64,000 bases of DNA from the NCBI GenBank assembly GCA_036023115.1, contig JAYKKT010000089.1, positions 16,362,501 to 16,426,500 on the forward strand, in the 5' to 3' direction. The stretch is from Brasenia schreberi (lineage: Eukaryota > Streptophyta > Magnoliopsida > Nymphaeales > Cabombaceae). The position numbers were made by a program, and so were the translations under genes. Positions 9,057 through 20,216 of the stretch are shown here, in pieces; within the stretch, counting starts at the first letter, position 1; each line of letters opens with the position of its first letter. Under the pieces are notes generated by a model. That model was not told where the DNA came from, did no database searches, and saw only the letters and a program-made list of their open reading frames with translations.

Positions 9057-12000
9057 TGTAAACACCCCGAAATCCCATGAATTTCTTAAACAAATCTGGT
9101 TTTGTAAAAGCAGCCCCAAAGGGCCATTTTGAGTCTGAAAACCCAGGAGCCTTCCAGACAACCCTGTATATATGTTTTAAACTTTATATTTCAAAAACAT
9201 ATAATATGGCTTTTGAAAACCTTTTAAAACACGTTTTTGAAACCCCGAAGTGGCTTGGCCCGATCAAGACAGGACCAGGAGAGCCAAGAAGAGCCCGGAA
9301 CCGGAGCACCTGTCGAGCCCGGCGCAGCAACTCTTATATCTGATTCACACCCCAGGATCTTGAACGTCCAAGACCCTGTTCTTATCAAAATAGCATTTGA
9401 AGTCATCTCCGGAAGGCAGAAACGGAGGCGGACGACCATGTTGGCGAAGACCCAACGCAGACGGAGTACTGATGCTGTCAGGCCCGCACGAATCGTCCGT
9501 TTCGAACCCAGCTCGAAGGAGTCAGAGTTCAGTTTGGATTGGATCTGGACCATATATATCCAGATTCCAATCCAAACCCATATGTGGACTTGGATTTGGA
9601 TTTGGATCCAGAGATCCAATCCAATATCCATATCCATGGCCCACATCACCTTCTCATAAATGGAGGTGGGGGCCCACTTGAAATTCACGTGGGATATTGG
9701 GCATGAGAGAGAGTGGGGATGAAAAATATCAAGAGTGTTGTATTAAGCTTGACTTGTGTGTCAAGTTTGGGTTAATCATGTGGGTTAGCCTAATTGAGTG
9801 GGTTTAAGCTTGTAATTAGCTAAAACCTAACCTAGGGCTGCACCAACATGGGGTGATCAAGGTCTATGGGCCATGCTAAGGGAGCTCCTTCACCTAAACC
9901 TAGCCCAAAATGCCTAAACCTAGCCTAAACCCCTAATCCACCCCTAATCTGAACCTAATCACCTAACCCACTTCCCTAATCCCAACCTAATAACCTAACC
10001 CACTTCCCTAATCCTTCCCTAAACCTAGATTAATTTCCCTAATCCTAGCCTAAACCTAGCCTAATCACCTAACCTAGCTCACTAAACCTCACCCTAAAAC
10101 CCAACCACCTAACCTAGCCCTAAACCCCTAAACCACCCTTAGCCCACGATTTACCCAAACCCCTAGTTTTAAAATATCTGGCCCAACCCCTTCCAGCCCA
10201 CCTTATCTACATACCACCCTACCTAAACCACCTAACCACTACCCACAGCCCAGCCCTAACCGACCTACCCATCCCCTATTTAAGCCCCCCCTCCTTGTGG
10301 GCGGGTTTTCCAAGTGGGAGCCCTCACCTCAGCCCAACCGATTCCACTCTCCAATCCGCCCGCCTGCTCCACTCCCCAACTGCTCCACCTGCTCCACCAG
10401 CCACCACCTGCACCGCCACCTTCCCTCTTCCATCCACCACCACCATCCCTCAGCCGGACGCCACCACCTCCACCCAACCGAACCAGCCAACAGTCACCTG
10501 CCCGCCTGCTTCCCATTTCATCCGCCACCTCTCCCCATTCGGTAAGTGCCCCAAAACTCCCTCAAAGCCCCTCTCTTCCACCTCTCCACTCTTGGCCACC
10601 CATCCTACCTTCATCTCAGCCCCCTTGCCACCACCACTTTAACCTAGCCGAACCTAGTATAACCCAAGCTGCCGGCCACTACCTAGCCATCATCTCCCAT
10701 TCGGCCCTCCCCTAGGTGTCCTATTCGGCCTTCCCACCAGCTCACCTTTTAGGTCCAGTTTCCCTAAGTACCCAACTCCCCTAGTGATCCTAATACCTCA
10801 CTCGTTCAGCCCATCTAAACCCCTTACCTTGAGGCGCCATCTACTTGCCACCGGCCACCTCCGAGGCGCCTATCCCGCGCCCCACTTGCAGCCGGCCAGC
10901 ACCCTTGATCACCTACCTTCGCGGAGCTCCCGTTTGCAGCCCAAAGCCAAGTCCACGCCCAAGCAAGGCCTCTACGGACCAGCTACTCGTAAGTGTCTAA
11001 ACTCGGTCTTTAGTTGTACACTTGCTTGAGATTCAATTTGATACGGGGTTGTAATAACGGAGCATAGTCTCCCCCCGCTTGTAATAACGTGGCTTGGCAC
11101 AACCACACACGTGCACTCTCTTAGTCGTGCACGATTTTGAACACACACGGGCCTAATCAGCCCCTAATATATAAGTGTACATATACTTTCATTTTCGAAG
11201 GGTTTTTGTTTAAGTTGGGTGCGTTGTCTTTCTATTCAAGCCCTCTCACACACATTGAGCTTTCGCTCTTATTTGAAAGACCCAAGTAAGGGCCGACCTA
11301 TACTATTTGGGTTTCATTTCTTATCGTGTGAGTAAGTCTTTCAATTCAAGCACTCTCACACACATTGAGCTTTCGCTCTTATTTGAAAGACCCAAGTAAG
11401 GGCCGACCTATACTATTTGGGTTTCATTTCTTGTCGTGTGAGTAAGTCTTTCAATTCAAGCACTCTCACACACATTGAGCTTTCGCTCTTATTTGAAAGA
11501 CCCAAGTAAGGGCCGACCTATACTATTTGGGTTTCATTTCTTGTCGTGTGAGTAAGTCTTTCAATTCAAGCACTCTCACACACATTGAGCTTTCGCTCTT
11601 ATTTGAAAGACCCAAGTAAGGGCCAACCTATACTATTTGGGTTTCATTTCTTGTCGTGTGAGTAAGTCTTTCAATTCAAGCACTTTCACACACATTGAGC
11701 CTTCGCTCTTACTCCCAAGACCTTAGTAAAGGCCTTATTGCAGTTATATTTGGGTTTCATTTATGTCGTGTGTGTAGTACTTCAATTCAAGCACTCTCAC
11801 ACACATTGAGCCTTCGCTCTTACTCCCAAGACCTTAGTCAAGGCCATACTGCAATTTATATTTGGGTTTAATTTCATGTCGTGTGTGTAAGTCTTTCAAT
11901 TCAAGCACGCACCCACATTGAGCCTTCGCTCTTATTTGCAAGACCCGAGTAAGGGCTCATATACATAAGCTATATACATATCTCCCTTCGGTTATTTCCC

Positions 12001-12563
12001 TTCGGTTATTTCCCTTCGATTATTTCCCTTCTGTTATTTCCCTTCAGTATTGTCTTTACATTTCGGGTTTTCCCTTTGGAGTAGCGTGAGTTTGCATTGC
12101 ATCTACGCCATACCACGAGGTAGGACGCATATTGCATTGAAGCAAGCCCCGCTCGAATTCGCCCATGTAGTGGAGTGTTCATAACACACAAACTAGGTGG
12201 CCCGAAAAGGGATAAAAGAAAAGACTTAGGCACGTGCAAATCCACGTGATCTAAAATATGCAATCGCATCTTAAAGACCCGAAATAGACACCTCGAACCG
12301 CTTCGTGGACTTTCTCTCCAAAACTCAATTTTTGCAAAAGCGTACAGACTGACCCCTGCGCATCGGTGCAAGAAGGTCTGCGACGACAAGAGCTTACTTG
12401 CTCACAGTCGCCACGTTTAGAAGTCAGTGATAAAAATATCTTCGCTAGCTTAAGTAAGCTAGCTGGCACGCCCTATTTGTATACATAGGCCTTAGACACA
12501 CGGGGAAGATCCACTCCAAGCCCCCGAAAGGGACGAAGAGGCGGGGATTTTCGCGCATCTACA
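9057..12563 (+). mobile_element. Solo LTR of family A inserted in gag of element 1 (3,507 bp)
   Basis: Full TG...CA termini, a perfect 5-bp duplication and no internal region are the signature of recombination between the two LTRs of a former complete element. It has a TATA-like CTATTTAAGC at 10276-10285, a GTAAGT donor at 10542 and four close units of the 110-bp repeat. The youngest insertion of this stack, it shows that family A was mobile after element 1 had landed. Confidence 0.96.
11235..11945 (+). repeat. 110-bp tandem repeat array of the solo LTR
   Basis: Four nearly identical 110-bp units begin near 11256, 11366, 11476 and 11586, followed by diverged units. This is the highest number of close units among the plus-strand A LTRs here. 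Confidence 0.9.
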
Positions 12564-12568
12564 AAAGG

Positions 12569-15244
12569 CCTAAAAAGAAATCTGAAAAACCTCGCAAGCA
12601 AAAAGAGGCCTCCGTAATGGAAGGCAACCAATACCACGAGTCCTTCACACAAAAGGACCGTAAAGCCCTACAGCAGCTGCTGAAAGGGCAGAATAAAGAG
12701 AAAAGAAGCTACGCCCTGTTTGATTTCCTTCCCATGGATTACGAAACAGACAGTGACGATGAAATACCGAACTTCCATCGGTATGATGGCATGGGAGACC
12801 CTAGGTCTCACTTGCAGCTTTTCTCACATCGAGCCCATAAGAAGAAAAAGGACTCGATGAAATGGGTGTATTGGTTCCCTCTATCCCTTAAAGGCACAGC
12901 TGCCAAATGGCTGGCTTCCTACGACTTAAGCCAGTTCGCTACTTTTGAAGAGTTAGCGAACTGCTTCATGCAAAGATTTGCACACAACGTGGAAGTCACG
13001 CCAACCCTGAATACCTTAAGGGATACAAAGCAAGGCATGAACGAAGACGTGCATGCCTTCATTATAAGATGGAGGTCGCTTTTGGGCCAAGTGCGAGAGC
13101 CCATATCCGAAGGATGCGCAGTAATGCTCATCCTGGATAATTTCAAAAGCGAGTTAAAAACCCTTCTCTCGCTCCATGAGATTTCAAGTTTCCATAAGTT
13201 GATCAAAAAGGCCTCCCTTTTTGAAACCAACTTACGAAAAGGGACATACGACCACTTATGGAAAGGAAGTGCCATTCCAAAAACCCGTTTGGAAAAGCCC
13301 ATCGCATATGGGCTGCCCACGACGGACAAAGGGGCAAAGCCCCATAAAATCGCCAATGTCCGGGTGGATCCAGGCATGGCGGGCACTTCTAAAAATTTTG
13401 AAAAATTAGAAAATAAGAGAGAACGCAATTTTCAAAAACCGGTTGAAAAACGGGAGTATACTCCGCTGGGGCAACCTGTGTCGGAGGTCCTAGACCTCTT
13501 ACTTGCCCAGGGCATGATCGAACTCCCTGAAATCCCCGAAGGAGTCACGTCCAAAGGGGGGTATTTAAACCGATTTTGTAAGTATCATCGGCTCAAAGGC
13601 CATGATACCAAACGCTGCTTCTCTCTTTTAAATAAAATTGAGAACTTGATAGCAGAAGGCCGGCTCCAGGTCACTGCGGAACCTGAGCCACCTCAAGCTA
13701 TCTTCAAGGAACCCTTTCCCAAACACGCCAGTGGCAGTGGGAAAGGAAAGGAGGTATGTACCCTCACCATTTCCAAGGAACTAGCGCAAAAGCCAGAACC
13801 TGGTCGACCTACTTGTGCGCCCATCCTTGTACTATACAAGAGGCCCGCCCAAGTCGTCATTCAAGGACCACCAAAAGTGGAAACCCCGGTAAAACCAGTT
13901 TTGAAAATCCAAGGTTCTCCTCAGCTCATCCTTAGAGCCAAGTTTAGCGCGAACCCTAGGCTGGTCGTGGGGGAAGTCACTAGATCCGGGAGGATCTATC
14001 AACCCCCGCACCTTCAAGGTGCTCAAAAGGTGGTCAGTGTGCCTGGCCCCTCAAAAGCATGTATCCCTAGTGGTCTGCCAAAAGTAGATAAGGACAAAGT
14101 CATCCTAAATCCTTATGATTTCGAAAACCACCTTTCAAAGATTCCTATTCACATGTCTATCCTAGAGCTTATCAAAACCTCGCCTAGGCATAGACTTGTA
14201 TTAGAGAAAATTCTAGAAAGGGCCAAGGCTGATTCGAACATAAGTCCAGAATCCTTATCTGCCCAAGTGGCTTTATTAGGAGCAAAATCGCCCATCACTT
14301 TTTCGGAAGATGATGTAGATAGACCCTACGAAACCCATAACCAGGCCCTGCATATCGAGGTGGTTCTAAACAACCACTCTCTGGACAGGTGCCTAGTCGA
14401 TGGTGGAGGAGGGCTCAACATCCTTCCACTTCATGTGGCGTACAAAATCGGAGTCACCTTGACTTCAGTGAACCCAAGCCCCATCGTTATCACTGGATAC
14501 GATGGGAATGCGTCTAGACCTTTAGGATCCATCGAACTCCCAATGGAAACGGGAGGGATCGAACACACGGGGGTGTTCCATGTCTTGGACATCCACCCCC
14601 ATTATAACCTGTTGCTGGGAAGACCCTGGATAAACAGTTTGTGCGTTGTGCCATCCACCTTCCACAGGTGTGTCAAGATCCCTTTTAGGGACCAGGTCGT
14701 AGTGATCCTAGGTAAGAGTCACCCACATCTTCAGGGGATCATAAACTCCCCTTGTTTATCAAGCTCCCAGGCCCATGAGGCTAACATGGGGCAAATTATG
14801 GTTGAGCCACCTCGGCTCGTGTTGAACAACCCTAGGAAGGTTGTATGTGTAAAGGGGCCGCCCAAAGCAGGCCCCCTCCCTACTCTAATCCTCTTAGGAA
14901 AACCCAAGCATTCCCTATTTCCAAAACCCCTAGACAAAAGGCCATACGAGCCTAATATGGACGATAGCATGTTCCAGGACCACGACTTGTATCCCATCTT
15001 TTCAAAAAACAAAAGGTCGTGGAACATGTTATTGAACATGGGCTACACGCCCTACAAGAGTCTAGGGGCACAAAACCAGGGTCTCCTAGAGCCCATCCTG
15101 CCTAGGGCCAACCCAAGCCGATATGGGATCGGCTATACTCCCCGAATACCGCCGGAGCCACCCCCTGTGACCACCTGGGTCAAGGGTGCCCCGGAGCCTG
15201 TCTTAGAAGAAACCTATGGTTTAGACCTCCTATTCCGAGTCTAA
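12569..15244 (+). CDS. gag-pro: gag-pro polyprotein of element 1, main piece (capsid, zinc knuckle, protease, G-patch-like)
   Basis: The frame resumes at CCT 12569 after the solo LTR and is open to TAA at 15242-15244; with the N-terminal piece the product would be 956 residues. An in-frame ATG at 12617 could start an 875-residue product. Counted from 12617: the Retrotrans_gag-type core with WFPLSLKGTAAKWL at about 86-99; the knuckle CKYHRLKGHDTKRC at 321-334 (C-x2-H-x4-H-x4-C); the protease core LVDGGGGLN with Asp 595, DGG in place of D(S/T)G as is common in plant Tat-type elements; a G-patch-like segment with MGYTPYKSLG near 808-817. Gag should form the particle and the protease should cut both polyproteins. 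No internal stop is present. Confidence 0.93.
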   Translation, partial: PKKKSEKPRKQKEASVMEGNQYHESFTQKDRKALQQLLKGQNKEKRSYALFDFLPMDYETDSDDEIPNFHRYDGMGDPRSHLQLFSHRAHKKKKDSMKWVYWFPLSLKGTAAKWLASYDLSQFATFEELANCFMQRFAHNVEVTPTLNTLRDTKQGMNEDVHAFIIRWRSLLGQVREPISEGCAVMLILDNFKSELKTLLSLHEISSFHKLIKKASLFETNLRKGTYDHLWKGSAIPKTRLEKPIAYGLPTTDKGAKPHKIANVRVDPGMAGTSKNFEKLENKRERNFQKPVEKREYTPLGQPVSEVLDLLLAQGMIELPEIPEGVTSKGGYLNRFCKYHRLKGHDTKRCFSLLNKIENLIAEGRLQVTAEPEPPQAIFKEPFPKHASGSGKGKEVCTLTISKELAQKPEPGRPTCAPILVLYKRPAQVVIQGPPKVETPVKPVLKIQGSPQLILRAKFSANPRLVVGEVTRSGRIYQPPHLQGAQKVVSVPGPSKACIPSGLPKVDKDKVILNPYDFENHLSKIPIHMSILELIKTSPRHRLVLEKILERAKADSNISPESLSAQVALLGAKSPITFSEDDVDRPYETHNQALHIEVVLNNHSLDRCLVDGGGGLNILPLHVAYKIGVTLTSVNPSPIVITGYDGNASRPLGSIELPMETGGIEHTGVFHVLDIHPHYNLLLGRPWINSLCVVPSTFHRCVKIPFRDQVVVILGKSHPHLQGIINSPCLSSSQAHEANMGQIMVEPPRLVLNNPRKVVCVKGPPKAGPLPTLILLGKPKHSLFPKPLDKRPYEPNMDDSMFQDHDLYPIFSKNKRSWNMLLNMGYTPYKSLGAQNQGLLEPILPRANPSRYGIGYTPRIPPEPPPVTTWVKGAPEPVLEETYGLDLLFRV

Positions 15245-15269
15245 CCCGTAGTGTTTTCCCTTTGTAGGT
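15245..15269 (+). other. gag-pro/pol junction, 25-base spacer with acceptor-like end
   Basis: The gag-pro stop and the pol ATG (15270) are 25 bases apart and pol lies in the +1 frame. The spacer ends TTTTCCCTTTGTAG|GT. The spacing is identical in element 2, and the distant E element keeps TTTTTTTTGTAGGT before its pol start. Ogre elements are known to splice an intron here. I could not find a convincing donor that gives an open fusion, so splicing is a suggestion only. Confidence 0.5.
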
Positions 15270-18200
15270 ATGACGGAAGATCCCTTTTTCTAAACAAACC
15301 AAAAACATTTGAAAAACTTAAAATAAAAAAAAATCGAAAAACAAGAAAAACCAAAAACAATGGAAAAACAAAAACTCGAAAAAAGAGTGCTTTGTATAGT
15401 TCCCAAAGTTCTTGTTTTACAAAAACCCAAAAAAATCGAAAATTTGGAAAATACCAAAAAGATTTTGTACATAGCTGCTCCTGGTAAGACTTTGGCAAAA
15501 GAAAAGGATTTCGAAAGAAGCGTCGTCTGCATAGCCAGACCAAAAATTTCGAAATCACTTGAAAATCCAAGTACAAAACCAGGTCATTTTGAAAACCACG
15601 CATCAAGTTCCCTCGGGTCTATAGCCCACGAGAATGATCAAAGCCCAGAATTGGATCCCCTTGAGGAAGATCCCACTTCTGAGCTCCCAGAATTTCATAG
15701 AATTCTCGATTTTGAAAGACCTTCCCAATCAGTAGGAGGAGATTTCGTAGAGGTGAACCTAGGGGATGATTCCAATCCCAAAACCATCAAAATAGGCGCA
15801 TGCTTGCATGAAACTGAAAAGTTAGCATTCATTGCATTTCTACGAACCTATTTAGATGTGTTTGCATGGACGTATGAAGACATGCCGGGCATAGATCCCA
15901 GCATAGTTGAGCATCGTCTTCCCTTAGATGCAGGTGTAAAACCCATAAAGCAGAAGCTTAGGAAAATACACCCGAATGTACACACGCAAGTCAAAGAGGG
16001 TTTAGAAGATCTGCTAAAAGCCGGATTTATAAAACCCATTGCGTATTCTGATTGGTTGTCAAATATCGTTGTGGTTCGAAAAACCAATGGGAAAATTCGA
16101 ATATGCATCGATTTTAGAAACCTGAATAAAGCCACTCCAAAGGATAATTATCCTTTACCAAACATAGATTTGATAGTCGATAGTACTGCAAATCATGAAA
16201 TGTTTTCATTCATGGATGGCTATTCAGGCTATAATCAAATCAAACTAAGTCCACGAGATCAGGGTAAGACCGCCTTCACAACCCCAAGGGGCACGTACTG
16301 CTATACACTCATGCCCTTTGGTTTGAAAAATGCCGGCGCAACATACCAACGAGCCATGAACACGATCTTCCATGATCAAATTCATGAGCTTGTAGAAGTG
16401 TATGTAGATGATCTCTTGGCGAAATCCAAAACCCGATGCACCCATATCGAATGTTTACAAAAGATTTTTGAAAGGCTTAGGCTTTACAAAGTAAAGCTAA
16501 ACCCTCAAAAATGTGTGTTCGGGGTAGAATCAGGGAAGCTTCTAGGCTTTATGGTGAGCCAAAGGGGAATAGAAGTCGACCCCTCTAAGTGTCGAGCCAT
16601 CATAGACATGGCTCCACCCTCCAATCTCACCCAAATCCGTAGCCTCCAGGGTCGATTATAATCTGTGCGCCGATTCATATCGAATCTGGCAACTAGATGC
16701 GAACCCTTCAACAAACTGTTGAGGAAGGGTACGAAATTCTTATGGGATGACGAATGCCAAAAGTCCTTCGAGAGACTGAAGGCATACCTAGTTAATCCCC
16801 CCGTTTTGAATCCTCCAAAACAAGGAAAACCGCTTTTATTATACATCTCCGTGCATGTAAATGCTTTTGGAGCCCTGTTGGCTCAATACGAGGATGACAC
16901 CCATAAGGAGTATGCCATCTACTATATTTCGAAAACTCTCTTGGCTTATGAACGAAATTATCAAGCCATGGAGAAGACGTGCTTGGCCCTAGTCTGGGCC
17001 TGCCAGAAGTTCAGACACTATTTCCTAGATCATGAGATCTGGATAGTGTCCAAGCTTGATCTAATCAAGCACTTGTTCGAAAAACCCATTCTCACGGGTA
17101 GATTGGGCAAATGGCAACTCCTTCTAATGGAGTATGACCTAAAATACCATCACCAGATCTCCATTAAGGGGCAAGCCCTAGCAGATTACGTGGCTGAATT
17201 CCCCTTAGAGGACGCATATCCCACTCTTGTCGAAATGCCCGATGAAGGCATATTGCAAAACCATTTTCAAAACCACATTTTGGCAAACTCTTTCGAAAAC
17301 CAAGTGTGGAAGATGCACTTCGATGGGGCACGAAACCAACGAGGGGCTGGTGCTGGGGTCATCCTAATCTCCCCTGAAAAGGGAGAGATTCCCATAGCAG
17401 TCCGCTTAGATTTCGAATGTTCCAACAACGTAGCTGAGTGTGAAGCACTCATACAAGGCTTAAGTATTTCGAAAACTCTAGGGGCATCGTGCATTGAGGT
17501 CTTTGGAGATTCGCTCCTTGTCATAAACCAGGTTTTAAAAATTTGGCAAGTACGTAATGAGAAACTACTTCCATATCACGAGTTGGCCACTCGATTGGTC
17601 CAAACCTTCCAGTCGTGTAAGCTCACACACGTGGGAAGAGAGGACAATGGCATCGCCGATTCCCTCTCCTCTTTGGGTTCAGCCCTGAAGGTCGATCCCA
17701 TTTCAGGGACCAGATCTTTGGAAATATGGCATGCGCCCCATCCATCCACACACGACTTGGATATTTGCCAAAACAACCCAGAGTCTATTGAAAAACCCTG
17801 GTTCTATGACATAAAACAATTTTTAGAAAATGGGGGATTCACCGAGGATGCCACGTCCAAAGATAAGGCATTCATTCGTAAGATTTCGACCCGATACACC
17901 ATTCTGGGTGGGGTCTTATACAAAAAGAGTTTTACCGGCATTCTGCTTAGGTGTATCGACCTAGAGGAGGCCAGGATAGTGATGCGTGAGTTCCACGATG
18001 GAGAATGTGGAGGTCATGTTAATGCCAACATGATGGCGATGAAAATACTTAGAGGGGGCTATTTTTGGTCCACCCTGAAAAAGGATTGTCACGACCATGT
18101 TAGGAAGTGTCATCCGTGTCAAGTGCATGGGCACGCCATTCATATCCCTTCATCTGCATTGCATTCCGTGGTCAGCCCCTGGCCATTTACCATGTGGGCG

Positions 18201-19046
18201 TTTGACATTGTAGGCCCAATATTTCCAAAGGCCTCGAATGGGCATCGTTTTATTTTAGCAGCCACGGAGTATTTCTCCAAGTGGGTGGAGGCCATTTCCC
18301 TAACAAATGTAATGGGGCAACATGTGGTGGCTTTCATCCGGAGGAATATGTTGGCTCGATTTGGGGTTCCACGAGACCTTGTGTCTGATAATGGTACCCC
18401 ATTCAAGAATGAGCGGATGGTTAAGTTGTGCAACACGTATGGCATAACTCACCACTTCTCCTCGCCCTACTACCCTCAAGGCAACGGCCAAGCCGAAGCC
18501 ACAAACAAGACTCTCATTAGTATTATTGAGAAAACCTTAGAGAAGGGTAGGACGTGGCACGAGAAGCTAGATGAAGCCTTATGGGCTTATAGGACTTCCA
18601 TCCGGACTCCCACGAATGCCACACCATTCGAATTGGTCTATGGCACAAACGCCATTCTTCCCATTCATACTCAATTACATTCATTTCATACATCCATAGC
18701 ACTCGACCTCCCCCTAGAGACGCTTCAGCATGCTAGGATGGCCGAACTAGATTTGCTAGATGAGAGGCGACTCCTTGCCATGGATCATGCTCGTGCATAC
18801 CGGCAAAGGATAGCCCGAAATTATAGCAAACACATGAGACCTCGCCACTTTGAAGTGGGAGATCTGGTCTTAAAAACCATCCACCATCGTGGCCCACACC
18901 CCCTAGGCAAGTGGCGCCCCAACTGGGATGGACCCTATGTTGTACGAGCGACCACTACGAACAATTCGTATTGGTTGATCGATGTAGAAGGTAGGAATTT
19001 AGCAAATCCTATCAATATCCAATACTTAAAGAAGTATCATGTGTAG
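15270..19046 (+). pseudogene. pol: pol polyprotein of element 1 (RT, RNase H, archaeal-type RNase H, integrase), one nonsense codon
   Basis: ATG 15270 corresponds to the pol start of element 2, but a TAA at 15291 and small indels disturb the first 30 codons; the frame is clean from ATG 15360. RT has FMDGYSGY and YVDD (16401-16412). TAA at 16659-16661 replaces the CAA seen in element 2, in the same frame. After it: a connection/RNase H-like region whose first Asp is missing (LYISVHVNAFGALLAQ); an archaeal-type RNase H with Asp (17322), Glu (17442), Asp (17508), Asp (17658); and integrase with an HHCC zinc finger from 17994, catalytic Asp 18204, Asp 18387 and Glu 18495 (35 residues between the last two), and KWRPNWDGPYVV. 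Stop at 19044-19046. Only the stop codon and the disturbed start separate it from an open frame. Confidence 0.95.
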
Positions 19047-20203
19047 GATCTGGATTAAATTCCAGTTTTCGAAAATTTTAGGGGGATAGCTACCCTGGGA
19101 CATGTGAATAAGGTGCAAAGGCGAACTCGTGTGACCCTAAGTGAGAGAATTCACACTTGTGAAAGAGTGGAGTTTTCAAAATCATGGTTACATTTCAAAA
19201 TCCTTCATCTTACAAAGAAAGGCCTAGTTCAACATAGCAAGATACTTGCAAGTAGTACGTGCCATTTCTAAATAGGCTGATCTGGAATGGATCGAGTGTA
19301 GGCTTGGGATAAGTCCTCCCATCTTCTCTTCTATTTCCAAAAGGAAAACAAAGGCCCAAATCAAAAGGGAATTTCCCATTCAAAGTCTCTTTCCAAAAGA
19401 AAGAAACCAGTCTTCAAAAAGAAAAATCGATTCTCTTATGAAAAAGAGGGATTAAAGAAAAAATACTCCCAAAGGGAGACCCTCTATGAAAAAAAGGAAA
19501 AAGATGCCAAAAAGCTCAAAAAGAGCAGTTTTTCACCTTCTATGCCTTAAACCACGGGATGCTTCAGAAGGGACTGTGGTATCTCTTTCCCATCCCTGGC
19601 TTATCCCAAGCTAAAGCATGGTTCATTTCGAGGAATCCTAAAGTAAAAATAGGATTTACTTACTTGAATTTCATCTTGTTTGAGAATTCGACGTTTCGAG
19701 TAAGGCGTAGGAATTTGAAATATGCCTTGTTTTCTTATAAAACCTCCGCTAGATAAGCGAGTGTTAAGACTCAAACAAGGGCAAGCACGAAGAGCTCGAG
19801 ATCCTTAGGATCGAGGCTTAAGACAGTTGTCCCTTTTGTAAATAGTTTTGTAAATAAGTTTTGAAAACCGAACATCGAACAGCATAGGATTTGCTCACTT
19901 GGAGCAATAGACCTTGTAAGTCTCTAGAGTTCGACCACATTTGGTCTCTGGGAGGTCGCCACTCTTGGCACCACACCCATGTCATCTGCATTCCACGCAT
20001 GGTACTTGCATGAACATGATCCCATTTTAGGACCAGATTCCATAGTATAACCCTTTGGCGTGATATCTCCTCCTACCAGAGTTTGTAAATTGAGATTTTG
20101 CTAAAAATGGGATGATCCCATATTCTTCGTGGGTAGATCTAGGGAGACATTAAAAGGGGTGTTTGTCATCTTTGCCCTTATCCAAATCGATTTGGACAAG
20201 GCC
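19047..20203 (+). other. Non-coding 3' internal region of element 1
   Basis: This 1.16-kb region between the pol stop and the polypurine tract is A/G-rich in the middle (19320-19510). It contains no envelope-like ORF and no transmembrane-like frame. It is homologous to 3434-4588 of element 2. Confidence 0.75.
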
Positions 20204-20216
20204 AAAGAGGGGCATC
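20204..20216 (+). other. Polypurine tract of element 1
   Basis: AAAGAGGGGCATC abuts the 3' LTR. The match to the tracts at 3419-3433 and 39110-39124 on the minus strand confirms the LTR start. Confidence 0.88.

Noticed and set aside
12919..13428. A 169-residue minus-strand frame, with similar antisense frames near 16505, 18140, 23816 and 25414.
   Set aside because: They lie opposite conserved gag and pol codons and are explained as shadows of those genes.
15245..15268. A tiny intron starting at the GTCTAA of the gag-pro stop and ending at TTTGTAG.
   Set aside because: At under 30 bases it is too short for plant splicing, and joining would bring a stop codon into frame.
19047..20203. A possible envelope-like gene after pol.
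   Set aside because: No frame of useful length is shared by elements 1 and 2, and no signal or membrane segments are visible.
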